From Burkholderiales bacterium (GTDB lineage: Bacteria; Pseudomonadota; Gammaproteobacteria; Burkholderiales; Burkholderiaceae_C), in contig CANFIH010000002.1 of the NCBI GenBank assembly GCA_947446855.1, positions 1-64,000 on the forward strand: a stretch of 64,000 bases of DNA. Reading direction: 5' to 3'. A program made the position numbers and the translations under genes. The notes beneath the pieces were generated by a model. It had not been told where the DNA came from. It made no database searches and was given only the letters and a program-made list of their open reading frames with translations. How positions within the stretch are numbered: position 1 is the first letter of the stretch; each line of letters opens with the position of its first letter. Positions 29,101-38,257 of the stretch are shown one piece after another.

Positions 29101-29592
29101 CAGCACATAACACCACTCCAGGGGCCAAGGCAGCACCATTTGTATGGCCAACGCCATGATGGCTGCCTCCAGCGCAAAAAAGATGAAGGTAAAGATCGCA
29201 TAGATCAGCGAGGTGATGGTGGAGCCCAGGTAGCCAAAGCCCGCACCGCGCGTGAGCAGGTCCATGTCCAGTCCATAGCGCGCGGCGTAGTAAGCGATGG
29301 GCAAGCCTGTCAGAAAAATGATGACACCGACGCACAGGATGGCCCACATGGCGTTGGAAAACCCATAGTTCATTGCGATGGCTCCCCCGATCGCTTCCAG
29401 TGCCAGGAAAGCCAGGGAGCCAAACGCCGTGTTGGCCACCCTGAATTCGCTCCAGCGCCGGAAGCTCTTGGGCGTGTAACGCAGTGCGTAGTCCTCCATG
29501 CTTTCGTCTGCGACCCAGGAGTTGTATTCGCGGCGAAACCGGTAAATCGGTTGGGGGGCAATGGGACGATGGAAGTCGGTGGGCGCGGTCAT
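26158..29592 (-). CDS. NCS1-type (purine/cytosine permease-like) transporter fused to hybrid histidine kinase with receiver domain
   Basis: One ORF: multi-TM NCS1-like region, Cys-rich segment, HisKA (GMTHELRSPLNSILGYTQILL), HATPase_c (LINLLANAVRFTERG; GTGLGLTI) and REC (LLVVDDQPLQRQLL...LVLLDITMDDLDGWE). Confidence 0.9.
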   Translation of the reverse strand: MTAPTDFHRPIAPQPIYRFRREYNSWVADESMEDYALRYTPKSFRRWSEFRVANTAFGSLAFLALEAIGGAIAMNYGFSNAMWAILCVGVIIFLTGLPIAYYAARYGLDMDLLTRGAGFGYLGSTITSLIYAIFTFIFFALEAAIMALAIQMVLPWPLEWCYVLSSLVILPLAMHGITLISRLQAWTQPVWLFLLVLPFVWIALEKPQMYRDFSGLTGLRSGSSSFDPLMFGAAAAVIFSLVVQIGEQVDFLRFLPERTRANRLRWWGAVLTAGPGWIVMGMFKMAGGAFLAFAALQFEVPSSRATEPTQMFLAGFTQAIGHTGIAVIVTVVFVVVSQIKINLTNAYAGSLAWSNFFSRVTRSHPGRVVWLVFNVLIATLLMTLGVFGALEKVLAVYSNVAIAWVGALVADLVINKPLGLSPPGIEFRRAHLYDFNPVGLGSMVIAATAACCAYAGLFGAWAAAFSPFIALALSMALAPLLAWATEGRYYLARTPDTQWQPGEIVRCTVCENQFESEDMAQCPAYSAPICSLCCSLESRCHDRCKKEAGAGDQLRAVAAWLLPKKWLLKVNFRFGQYLFVMLSLCAVMALLVGVVYVQESLNTTAPLLRMPFLKVFSLLALLAAVCAWWVVLSTDSRRMAQDESENQTHRLLEEIDAHRRTDAALQSAKDQADSASQAKTRYVAGMTHELRSPLNSILGYTQILLKNTQIDGGMRETLATMHHSGQHMRALIDGSLELARIEAGRLRLDPVPLPLAELLEDVEGMLRPQAESKGLHFSLAIMGVAPTYVRADAKRLRQILINLLANAVRFTERGAIVLRLDFRQHVTRIDVVDTGIGIASQDQERIFLPFERGSAGRRASESGTGLGLTITNLLTQLMGGELTVTSIPGHGSTFSVRLYLPGITSDQVSSPRRAFALRSVIGYLDPRRTLLVVDDQPLQRQLLAGLLVPLGFTINEAASGRECLEIVQRDPPDLVLLDITMDDLDGWETAALLRQLLPPDKLPIVFVSANLFDHQPERLLAMQCQGFVGKPIIESELLDALEHALQIEWVRDNTPRSLVAAKLEQSTSTVARPNPADLPDMLREELGRLARQGHATALRDALRKGLISHPEHTITLHALQGLAESFDFQALSIQLREPDHDRFL

Positions 29593-29650
29593 GCAGTGAA
29601 GCAAGCAAGAATCGTTCTCACACCCCTGTGCCTCGCGCCGCAGCCACCAC

Positions 29651-29666
29651 TACGTTAATTAACGTA
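29651..29666. promoter_or_regulatory. Perfect 16-bp palindrome TACGTTAATTAACGTA
   Basis: Exact palindrome in the divergent region between the NCS1-kinase gene and urtA; flanked by CAGCCA/TGGCTG. Confidence 0.65.
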
Positions 29667-29754
29667 TGGCTGGGAAGTGGGCTTGAACCTAATCTTTGCA
29701 CCAGCGCGGCGATTTCCGCCGTTCGTTTTTAACCCATGCTGCAAGGAGCGTTAC

Positions 29755-31026
29755 ATGAAGCACACTTCCGATGACAAGGCCCTCAACCTGGCTACCGCGG
29801 ACGTCAGTCGACGTCGCATGTTGCAGGCTATCGGTGCCGTATCCGTAGCCGGCCTGCCAGCGTTCGCATCAGCCCAGGCGACTGCTCAGGTCAATACGAC
29901 CAATCTGGCCGTAACCGACACCGAAGTGACCGTCGGCCAATTGCATTCCGCAACCGGCACCATGGCCATCTCGGAAACCGGCGCTATCCAGGCCGAGCAA
30001 CTGGCCATTGACCAGATCAACGCCATGGGTGGCATTCTGGGACGCAAGATCAAGGTGATCAAGGAAGACGGCGCCTCTGACTGGCCCACCTTCGCCGAGA
30101 AGTCCAAGAAACTGCTGGTCAACGACCATTGTGCCGCCGTGTTTGGTTGTTGGACCTCGGCATCGCGCAAAGCGGTGTTGCCCATCTTCGAAAAAGAAAA
30201 CGGCCTGCTCTACTACCCCACCTTTTACGAAGGCTTGGAGCAGTCCAAGAACGTGGTCTACACCGGACAGGAAGCCACGCAGCAGATCCTGTACAGCCTG
30301 GACTGGGCGCAGAAAGAGAAGAAGGCCAAGACCTTCTTCCTGATCGGCTCGGACTACATCTGGCCCCGTACCTCGATGAAGATTGCACGCAAGCACGTCG
30401 AGAACTTCCAGAAGGGAAAGATTGTCGGTGAGGAGTATTACCCGCTGGGCAGCACCAACTTTGGCTCTTTGATGAACAAGATCAAGGTGCAAAAACCGGA
30501 TTGCATTTTTGTGGCCGTGGTCGGAGGCTCCAACGTCGCCTTCTACAAGGCACTCAAGGCTGCCGGCATCACTGGCGACAAGCAGCTGCTGTTGACGCTG
30601 GCAGTGACAGAAGACGAAATGACGGGCGTGGGTGGTGAGAACTTCCAGGGCTTTTATTCGTCCATGAAGTATTTCCAGTCTCTGGAGAACGACAACAACA
30701 AAAAGTTCGTCGCTGCCTTCAAGGCCAAGTATGGCAAGGACTCGGTCATTGGCGATGTGACCCAGGCCGGTTACCTCGGCCCCTGGCTGTGGAAGGCTGC
30801 TGTGGAGAAGGCCAAGAGCTTTGATGTGAACAAGGTCGTCGCCGCATCCGAGACGGGAACCATTGAACTCAAAACTGCGCCCGAAGGCTATGTGAAGCTC
30901 GACCAGAACCACCACCTGTGGAGCAAGTCGCGTATCGCCATGGGTATGCCAGACGCCACCTTCAAGGTGGTGTCCGAGTCGCCGGAGCTGATCAAACCCA
31001 ATCCGTTCCCCAAGGGCTATCAATAA
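29755..31026 (+). CDS. urtA: Urea/short-chain amide ABC transporter substrate-binding protein
   Basis: Tat-like leader SRRRMLQAIGAVSVAGLPAFASAQ; UrtA/FmdD-like sequence (VTVGQLHSATGTMAISETGA). Confidence 0.88.
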   Translation: MKHTSDDKALNLATADVSRRRMLQAIGAVSVAGLPAFASAQATAQVNTTNLAVTDTEVTVGQLHSATGTMAISETGAIQAEQLAIDQINAMGGILGRKIKVIKEDGASDWPTFAEKSKKLLVNDHCAAVFGCWTSASRKAVLPIFEKENGLLYYPTFYEGLEQSKNVVYTGQEATQQILYSLDWAQKEKKAKTFFLIGSDYIWPRTSMKIARKHVENFQKGKIVGEEYYPLGSTNFGSLMNKIKVQKPDCIFVAVVGGSNVAFYKALKAAGITGDKQLLLTLAVTEDEMTGVGGENFQGFYSSMKYFQSLENDNNKKFVAAFKAKYGKDSVIGDVTQAGYLGPWLWKAAVEKAKSFDVNKVVAASETGTIELKTAPEGYVKLDQNHHLWSKSRIAMGMPDATFKVVSESPELIKPNPFPKGYQ

Positions 31027-31043
31027 GCCGCTCTAGCCCCGCA

Positions 31044-31074
31044 CCGGGTAGGCGCAGGTTCTGCGCCAACCCGG
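31044..31074. other. GC-rich intercistronic stem-loop between urtA and urtB
   Basis: CCGGGTaGGCGCAG-gtt-CTGCGCCaACCCGG. Confidence 0.65.
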
Positions 31075-31109
31075 CTCCACCCACTCTTTGTTTTCCAGGA
31101 GCCAGCCAC

Positions 31110-32024
31110 ATGACTTTTTCTGAAATGCTCAATATCGGATTGATGCAAGGTTTTGCCGGCCTGAGCCTGTTTGCCGTGCTGCTGCTTATGGGGCTGGGGC
31201 TGGCCATCATTTTTGGCCAGATGGGCGTCATCAACATGGCGCATGGCGAGTTCATGACCATCGGTGCGTACACCATTTACTTTGGGTCCACCCTGGCATC
31301 GACCTATGCGCCGCATATGGTTGCCTACTATTTTCCGGTTGCCATCATTGCGGCATTCATGTTTTCTTTTGTGGTGGGCTGGCTGGTGGAGTGGGCGCTC
31401 ATTCGCCACCTTTACAAGCGCCCTCTGGACACTCTGCTTGCCACCTGGGGCATCAGCCTGGCGCTGCAGCAGATGTTTCGAACCTTTATTGGCCCCAAGG
31501 AAGTCAGCCCGACCTTGCCCGACTGGTTGCTCGGCTCCTGGGCACCTGCGGAAGGCCTGGACATTCCCATCAACGGCATGTTCGTGTTGGGCTTGACGGC
31601 CTTTGTGACCTGCGCCGTGCTGCTGGCGCTGCATCAGAGCCGCTGGGGCCTGCGTGTGCGTGCCACCGTAAGCAACCGCTTGATGGCCAATGCTATTGGC
31701 ATTGACACCATGAAGACCGACCGCCTGACCTTCGCCATCGGCTGCGGCATTGCGGGTGTGGCGGGTGCCGCATTTACCACTATCGGCTCTACCGGACCGA
31801 CCTCGGGATCGCTCTACATCGTAGATGCCTTTTTGGTCGTGACGTTTGGTGGCGCAGCAAGCCTCTTGGGCACCGTGGTGTCGGCCTTTGGTATCGCCCA
31901 AACCCAGTCCGTTGCCGAGTTTTTCCTTACGGGCTCCATGGCAAAAATGATCACGCTGTCGCTCATTGTCCTGATTCTGATGGTGCGGCCGCAAGGGCTG
32001 TTCGCCAGCAAGATCCGCCGCTGA
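31110..32024 (+). CDS. urtB: Urea/amide ABC transporter permease (LivH-type)
   Basis: MGLGLAIIFGQMGVINMAHGEFMTIGAY. Confidence 0.88.
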   Translation: MTFSEMLNIGLMQGFAGLSLFAVLLLMGLGLAIIFGQMGVINMAHGEFMTIGAYTIYFGSTLASTYAPHMVAYYFPVAIIAAFMFSFVVGWLVEWALIRHLYKRPLDTLLATWGISLALQQMFRTFIGPKEVSPTLPDWLLGSWAPAEGLDIPINGMFVLGLTAFVTCAVLLALHQSRWGLRVRATVSNRLMANAIGIDTMKTDRLTFAIGCGIAGVAGAAFTTIGSTGPTSGSLYIVDAFLVVTFGGAASLLGTVVSAFGIAQTQSVAEFFLTGSMAKMITLSLIVLILMVRPQGLFASKIRR

Positions 32025-32054
32025 TTTCCAAAAATTCTCACGGAGAACCACCCC

Positions 32055-33254
32055 ATGAATGCCCTCAAAGCCTGGATCACGCGCTATCAGCTCGCTAGCA
32101 TGGTGCTACTCGTCGTGCTGCTGGCCGTGGTGCTGCCACTGACATTGGACATCTTTCGCCTCAACCTTGTCGGCAAGTACCTGACCTATTCCTTCGTTGC
32201 TATCGGCCTGGTCATGGTCTGGGGTTATGGTGGTGTGCTCAGCCTGGGGCAGGGAGTGTTTTTTGGTCTGGGCGGCTACGCCATGGCCATGTTCCTCAAG
32301 CTGGAGGCCTCTGACCCCGTGAGCACGGCCATTCAGTCAACGCCCGGTATCCCGGACTTCATGGACTGGAACCAAATCACGGCCCTGCCGGCCTTGTGGG
32401 TGCCCTTCAAGAGTTTGCCTTTTGCCCTCTTTGCAGTAGTTGCTGTACCCACCTTGCTGGCCTTCATCATCAGCTACGCCATGTTCAAGCGGCGGGTCGG
32501 CGGGGTGTACTTCGCCATCATCACGCAGGCGGTGGCACTGATCTTGACGGTGCTGATCATCGGCCAACAGGGTTACACCGGGGGCGTCAACGGCATGACC
32601 GATTTGAAAACGGTTTTGGGCTGGGATACCCGCACGGACAGTGCCAAGTACATCCTCTATTACCTGTGTGTGGCGTTGCTGATCGGCTCCATGGTCCTGT
32701 GCCGTTGGGTTCAGACCAGCAAGCTCGGTACGCTGCTCTTGGCCATGCGTGACAAAGAAGACCGGGTGCGCTTCTCCGGCTATGACGTCGCCGATTTCAA
32801 AGTATTTACCTTCTGCCTGGCCGCCGCACTATCGGGCATTGGCGGCGCGCTGTTTTCACTGCAGGTCGGTTTCATGTCGCCCAGTTTTGTTGGCATCGTG
32901 CCGTCCATTGAGATGGTCATCTATGCCGCAGTGGGCGGACGCATGAGCCTGGTGGGTGCGGTGTATGGCACCTTGTTGGTGAATGCCGGCAAGACCTATT
33001 TTTCGGAGAGCTTTCCCGATGTGTGGCTGTTCCTTATGGCGGCCCTTTTCATCGGTGTGACCATGGCCTTCCCGATGGGCCTTGCCGGTGTGTGGGAAGA
33101 GCATGTCAGACCCTGGTGGACGGCGCGCCGCCAAGCGCTGCGCGATGCCGCTGTCAAGGCACCGCAAGCGATGCTTCCCCGCGCTGCAGATGCGCCTGCG
33201 GCTACGTCCAGCCCAGCGGTCCTGCCCGAAGGTGTCCCCGCCCAAAGCGTCTGA
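32055..33254 (+). CDS. urtC: Urea/amide ABC transporter permease (LivM-type)
   Basis: VMVWGYGGVLSLGQGVFFGLGGYAMAM; PQ-type LivM topology. Confidence 0.88.
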   Translation: MNALKAWITRYQLASMVLLVVLLAVVLPLTLDIFRLNLVGKYLTYSFVAIGLVMVWGYGGVLSLGQGVFFGLGGYAMAMFLKLEASDPVSTAIQSTPGIPDFMDWNQITALPALWVPFKSLPFALFAVVAVPTLLAFIISYAMFKRRVGGVYFAIITQAVALILTVLIIGQQGYTGGVNGMTDLKTVLGWDTRTDSAKYILYYLCVALLIGSMVLCRWVQTSKLGTLLLAMRDKEDRVRFSGYDVADFKVFTFCLAAALSGIGGALFSLQVGFMSPSFVGIVPSIEMVIYAAVGGRMSLVGAVYGTLLVNAGKTYFSESFPDVWLFLMAALFIGVTMAFPMGLAGVWEEHVRPWWTARRQALRDAAVKAPQAMLPRAADAPAATSSPAVLPEGVPAQSV

Positions 33255-33272
33255 GTTCAAAGGAAATACATC

Positions 33273-34016
33273 ATGAGCAACACAGACTTTGCATTGGCGG
33301 TGGAAGACCTCACCGTCTCGTTTGACGGCTTCAAGGCGATTGACGCGTTGACGCTGTACGTGGACCGCAATGAGCTGCGCGTCATCATCGGCCCCAACGG
33401 CGCGGGCAAGACCACGCTGCTGGACCTGATTTGCGGCAAGACCCGGGCCACCGGGGGCAGCATCAAATTCAAGAATCTGGAACTGACCCGGATGGCCGAG
33501 CACCAGCGGGTACGCCTGGGTATTGGACGCAAGTTCCAGACGCCCTCCATCTACGAAAACCTGCCGGTGTTCCAGAACCTGGAAGTCTCCTATCCCGCTG
33601 GCCGCTCGGTGTTTGGTGCGCTGGCCTTCAAGTGCACAGACGAAGTCAAGGCGCGCGTGCAGGTGGTTGCCGAAGACATTGGCCTGGGCGACAAGCTGGA
33701 TATGGAAGCCGGCCTCCTGTCCCACGGCCAGAAGCAGTGGCTGGAAATCGGCATGTTGCTGATGCAGGAGCCCGAGTTGCTGATGCTCGATGAGCCCATT
33801 GCCGGCATGAGCGCACGCGAACGCGAGCTCACCGCCGAACTGCTGCAGCGCATCTGCAAGAACCGCGCAGTGATAGTGATTGAACACGACATGGAATTCG
33901 TCAAGCGCATCGCCCACAAGGTCACTGTCATGCACCAGGGGAAGATCCTGGCCGAGGGGCCCATGGACAAAGTGCAGGCTGATCCCAAGGTCATTGATGT
34001 GTACCTCGGTCACTGA
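33273..34016 (+). CDS. urtD: Urea/amide ABC transporter ATP-binding protein
   Basis: GPNGAGKTTLLDLICGKTRATGG and LSHGQKQWLEIGMLLMQEPELLMLDEP. Confidence 0.9.
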   Translation: MSNTDFALAVEDLTVSFDGFKAIDALTLYVDRNELRVIIGPNGAGKTTLLDLICGKTRATGGSIKFKNLELTRMAEHQRVRLGIGRKFQTPSIYENLPVFQNLEVSYPAGRSVFGALAFKCTDEVKARVQVVAEDIGLGDKLDMEAGLLSHGQKQWLEIGMLLMQEPELLMLDEPIAGMSARERELTAELLQRICKNRAVIVIEHDMEFVKRIAHKVTVMHQGKILAEGPMDKVQADPKVIDVYLGH

Positions 34017-34050
34017 CCACGCATTGTTGTTGTTGAACCAGGAGCCCACT

Positions 34051-34740
34051 ATGTTGGAAGTCAATAATCTGTTCGTTGCGTATGGCCAGAGCGAGGCATT
34101 GCATGGCATTAGTTTTCACGGGCGTCCCAATGAAACGGTTGCCATCATGGGCCGTAACGGCATGGGTAAGACTACGCTGTTCAAGAGTTTGATGGGTGTG
34201 TTGCCCATCAAGAGTGGGCAGGTGAAAGTGGCCGGCCAGGATGTGTCCAAAGACGAGAGTTTCCGCCGCGTCGCCAAGGGCATTGCTTACGTGCCCCAGG
34301 GCCGCATGATCTTCCCGACCTTGACAGTTGAAGAGAACATCCAGACCGGGCTGGAGAACGCCAAGTTCAAGCGCATTCCCGATGAAATCTACGCGCTATT
34401 TCCGGTGCTGTGGGACATGCGCAGCCGCAAGGGTGGCAATCTGTCGGGCGGACAGCAGCAGCAGCTCGCCATCGCCCGCGCGCTGGTGACCGAGCCCAAG
34501 GTGTTGTTGCTCGATGAGCCCACCGAAGGCATACAGCCCTCCATCATCAAGGACATCGCCAAGGCTCTCAACGAGATCCGCCGCATGCGAGAAATCACCA
34601 TCATCGTGTCCGAGCAGGTGCTGTCCTTCGCCATGGATGTGGCCGACCGCCTGTTTGTCATCGAGGGCGGCCGTCTGGTGCATGAGACGGCGCGTGCCGA
34701 CACCGACCAGCAGCGCATCAAGTCGTATTTGTCTGTCTGA
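34051..34740 (+). CDS. urtE: Urea/amide ABC transporter ATP-binding protein
   Basis: GRNGMGKTTLFKSLMGVLPIKSG, LSGGQQQQLAIARALVTEPKVLLLDEPTEGIQPSII. Confidence 0.9.
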   Translation: MLEVNNLFVAYGQSEALHGISFHGRPNETVAIMGRNGMGKTTLFKSLMGVLPIKSGQVKVAGQDVSKDESFRRVAKGIAYVPQGRMIFPTLTVEENIQTGLENAKFKRIPDEIYALFPVLWDMRSRKGGNLSGGQQQQLAIARALVTEPKVLLLDEPTEGIQPSIIKDIAKALNEIRRMREITIIVSEQVLSFAMDVADRLFVIEGGRLVHETARADTDQQRIKSYLSV

Positions 34741-34781
34741 TTTCCACGCTTTATCCACCCTCACTTCAACAGGAGCACACC

Positions 34782-36014
34782 ATGGCTGAGACCCTTATCA
34801 AAGTTGACCTCAAGCAATCCGCCTACGAAAACGAGCAAGTCCACAACCGCTGGCACCCTGATGTGCCCATGGCCTGCTGGGTCAAGCCGGGTGATGACTT
34901 CATTCTGGAAACCTACGATTGGACCGGCGGCTTTATCAAGAACAACGACAGCGCGGACGACGTGCGCGACATCGACTTGTCGATCGTCCACTTCCTGTCG
35001 GGCCCGGTGGGTGTGCATGGTGCCGAGGCGGGTGACCTGTTGGTGGTGGACCTGCTCGATATCGGCGCCAAGGACGAGAGCCCCTGGGGCTTTAACGGCT
35101 TCTTCAGCAAGCAAAATGGCGGCGGCTTTTTGACCGACCACTTTCCACTGGCGCAGAAGTCCATCTGGGACTTCAATGGCATGTTCACCAAGAGCCGTCA
35201 CATACCCGGCGTGGAGTACGCGGGCCTGATCCACCCCGGGCTGATCGGCTGCCTGCCCGACAAGGCCATGCTGGACGCCTGGAACGCCCGCGAGCAGGAA
35301 CTGCTCGATACCGACCCCACCCGTGTGCCGGGTCTGGCCAATATGCCCTTTGCCGCCACTGCCCATATGGGCAAGCTCAGTGGTGAAGCCAAGGCCAAGG
35401 CGGCGGCCGAAGGGGCGCGCACCGTGCCACCCCGTGAGCATGGTGGCAATTGCGACATCAAGGATTTGTCGCGCGGCTCCAAGGTGTATTTCCCGGTCTA
35501 CGTGGACGGCGCGGGCCTGTCCGTCGGCGACCTGCACTTCAGCCAGGGTGATGGCGAAATCACCTTCTGCGGCGCCATTGAAATGGCCGGCTGGGTGCAT
35601 ATGCGCGTCAACCTCATCAAGGGCGGCATGGCCAAGTACGGCATCAAGAATCCGGTGTTCAAGCCCAGCCCCATAACCCCCAACTACAAGGACTACCTGA
35701 TTTTTGAAGGCATCTCGGTGGACGAGCAGGGCAAGCAGCATTACCTGGATGTCAACGTCGCCTACCGCCAAGCCTGCCTGAATGCCATTGAGTATCTCAA
35801 GAAGTTCGGTTACAGCGGTGCACAGGCCTACTCCATTCTGGGAACGGCGCCAGTGCAGGGCCACATCAGCGGTGTGGTGGACGTGCCCAACGCCTGCGCC
35901 ACCCTCTGGCTGCCGACCGAAATTTTCGAATTCGACATCAACCCGAATGCGAACGGTCCCATCGTGATGCTCGACGGCAGCATCCAGATGCCGATCTCGC
36001 CCGACCTCAAGTAA
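34782..36014 (+). CDS. fmdA: Formamidase (FmdA/acetamidase family)
   Basis: MAETLIKVDLKQSAYENEQVHNRWHPDVPM...; FmdA_AmdA-like sequence. Confidence 0.9.
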   Translation: MAETLIKVDLKQSAYENEQVHNRWHPDVPMACWVKPGDDFILETYDWTGGFIKNNDSADDVRDIDLSIVHFLSGPVGVHGAEAGDLLVVDLLDIGAKDESPWGFNGFFSKQNGGGFLTDHFPLAQKSIWDFNGMFTKSRHIPGVEYAGLIHPGLIGCLPDKAMLDAWNAREQELLDTDPTRVPGLANMPFAATAHMGKLSGEAKAKAAAEGARTVPPREHGGNCDIKDLSRGSKVYFPVYVDGAGLSVGDLHFSQGDGEITFCGAIEMAGWVHMRVNLIKGGMAKYGIKNPVFKPSPITPNYKDYLIFEGISVDEQGKQHYLDVNVAYRQACLNAIEYLKKFGYSGAQAYSILGTAPVQGHISGVVDVPNACATLWLPTEIFEFDINPNANGPIVMLDGSIQMPISPDLK

Positions 36015-36031
36015 GCACCAGGAGCACGCAG

Positions 36032-36385
36032 ATGCCAACCTATGACTATGCGTGCCCGGACTGCGGGGGCTTCGATGCCCTGCGCAGCCTGGCCGCCCGC
36101 AACGACCCCTGTGCCTGCCCCGCCTGCGGCACCGAGGCACCCCGCGTGTTTGTCAGTGCACCCAGGCTGGCCTGCACCACGTCCGAGCAGCGGCGTGCCT
36201 TTGATACCAACGAGCGTTCGCAGCACGCGCCGCGCTCCTCGCGCGACACCGGCGAGAGCTACAGCCGCTTGCGCCACCCGGTCGGCTGTGGCTGTTGCAG
36301 CACTGGCAAACGGGGCGCAACCGTGACCGCGGCCAATGGAGCCAAGACCTTTCCGGGCAAGCGGCCCTGGATGATCAGCCACTAA
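36032..36385 (+). CDS. fmdB: FmdB-type zinc-ribbon protein
   Basis: [33 protein letters not shown]. Confidence 0.85.
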   Translation: MPTYDYACPDCGGFDALRSLAARNDPCACPACGTEAPRVFVSAPRLACTTSEQRRAFDTNERSQHAPRSSRDTGESYSRLRHPVGCGCCSTGKRGATVTAANGAKTFPGKRPWMISH

Positions 36386-36404
36386 AAATTCGGAGAACTC
36401 AGCC

Positions 36405-37445
36405 ATGCACCATGGTGATATTTCAAGCAGCAAGGACACGGTCGGCGTGGCCGTTGTCAATTACAAGATGCCGCGCCTGCATACCAAGGCCGAAGTGCTG
36501 GACAACGCACGCAAAATTGCCGACATGGTGGTCGGCATGAAGTCCGGCTTGCCGGGCATGGATCTGGTGATCTTTCCCGAGTACAGCACGCACGGCATCA
36601 TGTACGACGCGCAGGAGATGTACGCCACAGCGGCCACGGTGCCCGGCGCCGAGACGGAGATCTTTGCCGAGGCCTGCCGCAAAGCCAAGGTGTGGGGTGT
36701 GTTCTCGCTCACCGGCGAGCAGCATGAGGAGCACCCGAACAAGGCGCCCTACAACACGCTGATCCTGATGAACGACCAGGGCGAGATCGTGCAGAAGTAC
36801 CGCAAGATCATGCCGTGGGTGCCCATCGAAGGCTGGTACCCTGGCAACTGCACCTATGTGTCCGAGGGCCCCAAGGGCATGAAGATCAGCCTCATCATTT
36901 GCGACGACGGCAACTACCCCGAGATCTGGCGCGACTGCGCCATGAAGGGTGCCGAGCTGATCGTGCGCTGCCAGGGTTATATGTATCCCGCCAAGGACCA
37001 GCAGGTGCTGATGGCCAAGGCCATGGCATGGGCCAACAACAGCTACGTGGCCGTGGCCAATGCCGCAGGTTGGGACGGCGTGTACAGCTACTTCGGACAC
37101 AGCGCCATCATCGGTTTTGACGGGCGCACGCTGGGTGAATGCGGCGAAGAAGACTACGGTGTGCAGTACGCAGCCCTGAGCACCAGCCTGATCCGCGACT
37201 TCCGCAAAAACGGCCAAAGCGAGAACCATCTCTTCAAGCTCTTGCACCGCGGCTACACCGGCATGATCAACTCGCGCGAAGGCGACAAGGGCGTGGCCGA
37301 TTGCCCCTACGAGTTTTACTCCAACTGGGTCAATGACCCCGAGGGGACGCGCAAAGCCGTGGAAGCATTCACACGGCCGATGGTGGGTACCGAGGAATGC
37401 CCGATTGACGGCATTCCCAATCCCGCCAGCGTGCAGCACAAATGA
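36405..37445 (+). CDS. amiE: Aliphatic amidase (nitrilase superfamily)
   Basis: [61 protein letters not shown] and [36 protein letters not shown]. Confidence 0.95.
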   Translation: MHHGDISSSKDTVGVAVVNYKMPRLHTKAEVLDNARKIADMVVGMKSGLPGMDLVIFPEYSTHGIMYDAQEMYATAATVPGAETEIFAEACRKAKVWGVFSLTGEQHEEHPNKAPYNTLILMNDQGEIVQKYRKIMPWVPIEGWYPGNCTYVSEGPKGMKISLIICDDGNYPEIWRDCAMKGAELIVRCQGYMYPAKDQQVLMAKAMAWANNSYVAVANAAGWDGVYSYFGHSAIIGFDGRTLGECGEEDYGVQYAALSTSLIRDFRKNGQSENHLFKLLHRGYTGMINSREGDKGVADCPYEFYSNWVNDPEGTRKAVEAFTRPMVGTEECPIDGIPNPASVQHK

Positions 37446-38257
37446 TGTCAGCCGATCCGCTGCAAACCTGGCGGCTGGATGCGGAGCCTTATTACGCGGC
37501 GCAGGGTAACGAGCTGGCTGCGTTTGAGGCGGCACATGCCCTGCGCCTGCCGGTGTTGCTCAAGGGCCCCACCGGTTGCGGCAAGACGCGTTTTGTAGAG
37601 CATATGGCCTGGCGTCTGGGCAAGCCGCTCATTACCGTGGCCTGCCACGACGACCTGTCAGCCAGCGACCTGGTGGGTCGCTGGCTGCTGGATGCACAGG
37701 GCACACGTTGGCAGGATGGCCCGTTGACGCAGGCGGCCCGCCATGGCGCCCTGTGCTATCTGGACGAGGTGGTGGAGGCGCGTGCCGACACCACCGTGGT
37801 ACTGCACCCCCTCACTGACGCGCGCCGCATGTTGCCGCTGACTGCATGCAACGAACTGCTGCATGCCCACCCTGATTTTCAACTGGTGGTCTCTTACAAC
37901 CCCGGCTACCAAGCCCTGCACAAAACGCTCAAGCCCTCTACCCGTCAGCGCTTTGTCGGACTGGAGTTCAGCTACCCCAGCGCCGACCAGGAGGCTGCGG
38001 TGGTGGCGCATGAGGGGCAGGTGGAACTGGCCTTGGCGCGCCAGCTCGTGGCGGTGGCTGAGCGCACCCGCCGCCTGAGGGAGCACGGTCTGGCCGAAGG
38101 GGCCTCTACCCGCATGCTCATCCACGCGGCAGCGCTCACCCGCCAGAGGCTGAGCGCCCGCGTTGCTTGTTTGCAGGCCATCACCTGCCCCTTGAGTGAC
38201 GACCCCGACTTGGCCACCGCTTTGGCCGCCGCAGTGGATGCCTCCTTCACTCACTAG
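37442..38257 (+). CDS. MoxR-type AAA+ ATPase, CbbQ/NirQ/NorQ family
   Basis: Walker [50 protein letters not shown]; start overlaps the amiE stop. Confidence 0.9.
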   Translation: MMSADPLQTWRLDAEPYYAAQGNELAAFEAAHALRLPVLLKGPTGCGKTRFVEHMAWRLGKPLITVACHDDLSASDLVGRWLLDAQGTRWQDGPLTQAARHGALCYLDEVVEARADTTVVLHPLTDARRMLPLTACNELLHAHPDFQLVVSYNPGYQALHKTLKPSTRQRFVGLEFSYPSADQEAAVVAHEGQVELALARQLVAVAERTRRLREHGLAEGASTRMLIHAAALTRQRLSARVACLQAITCPLSDDPDLATALAAAVDASFTH

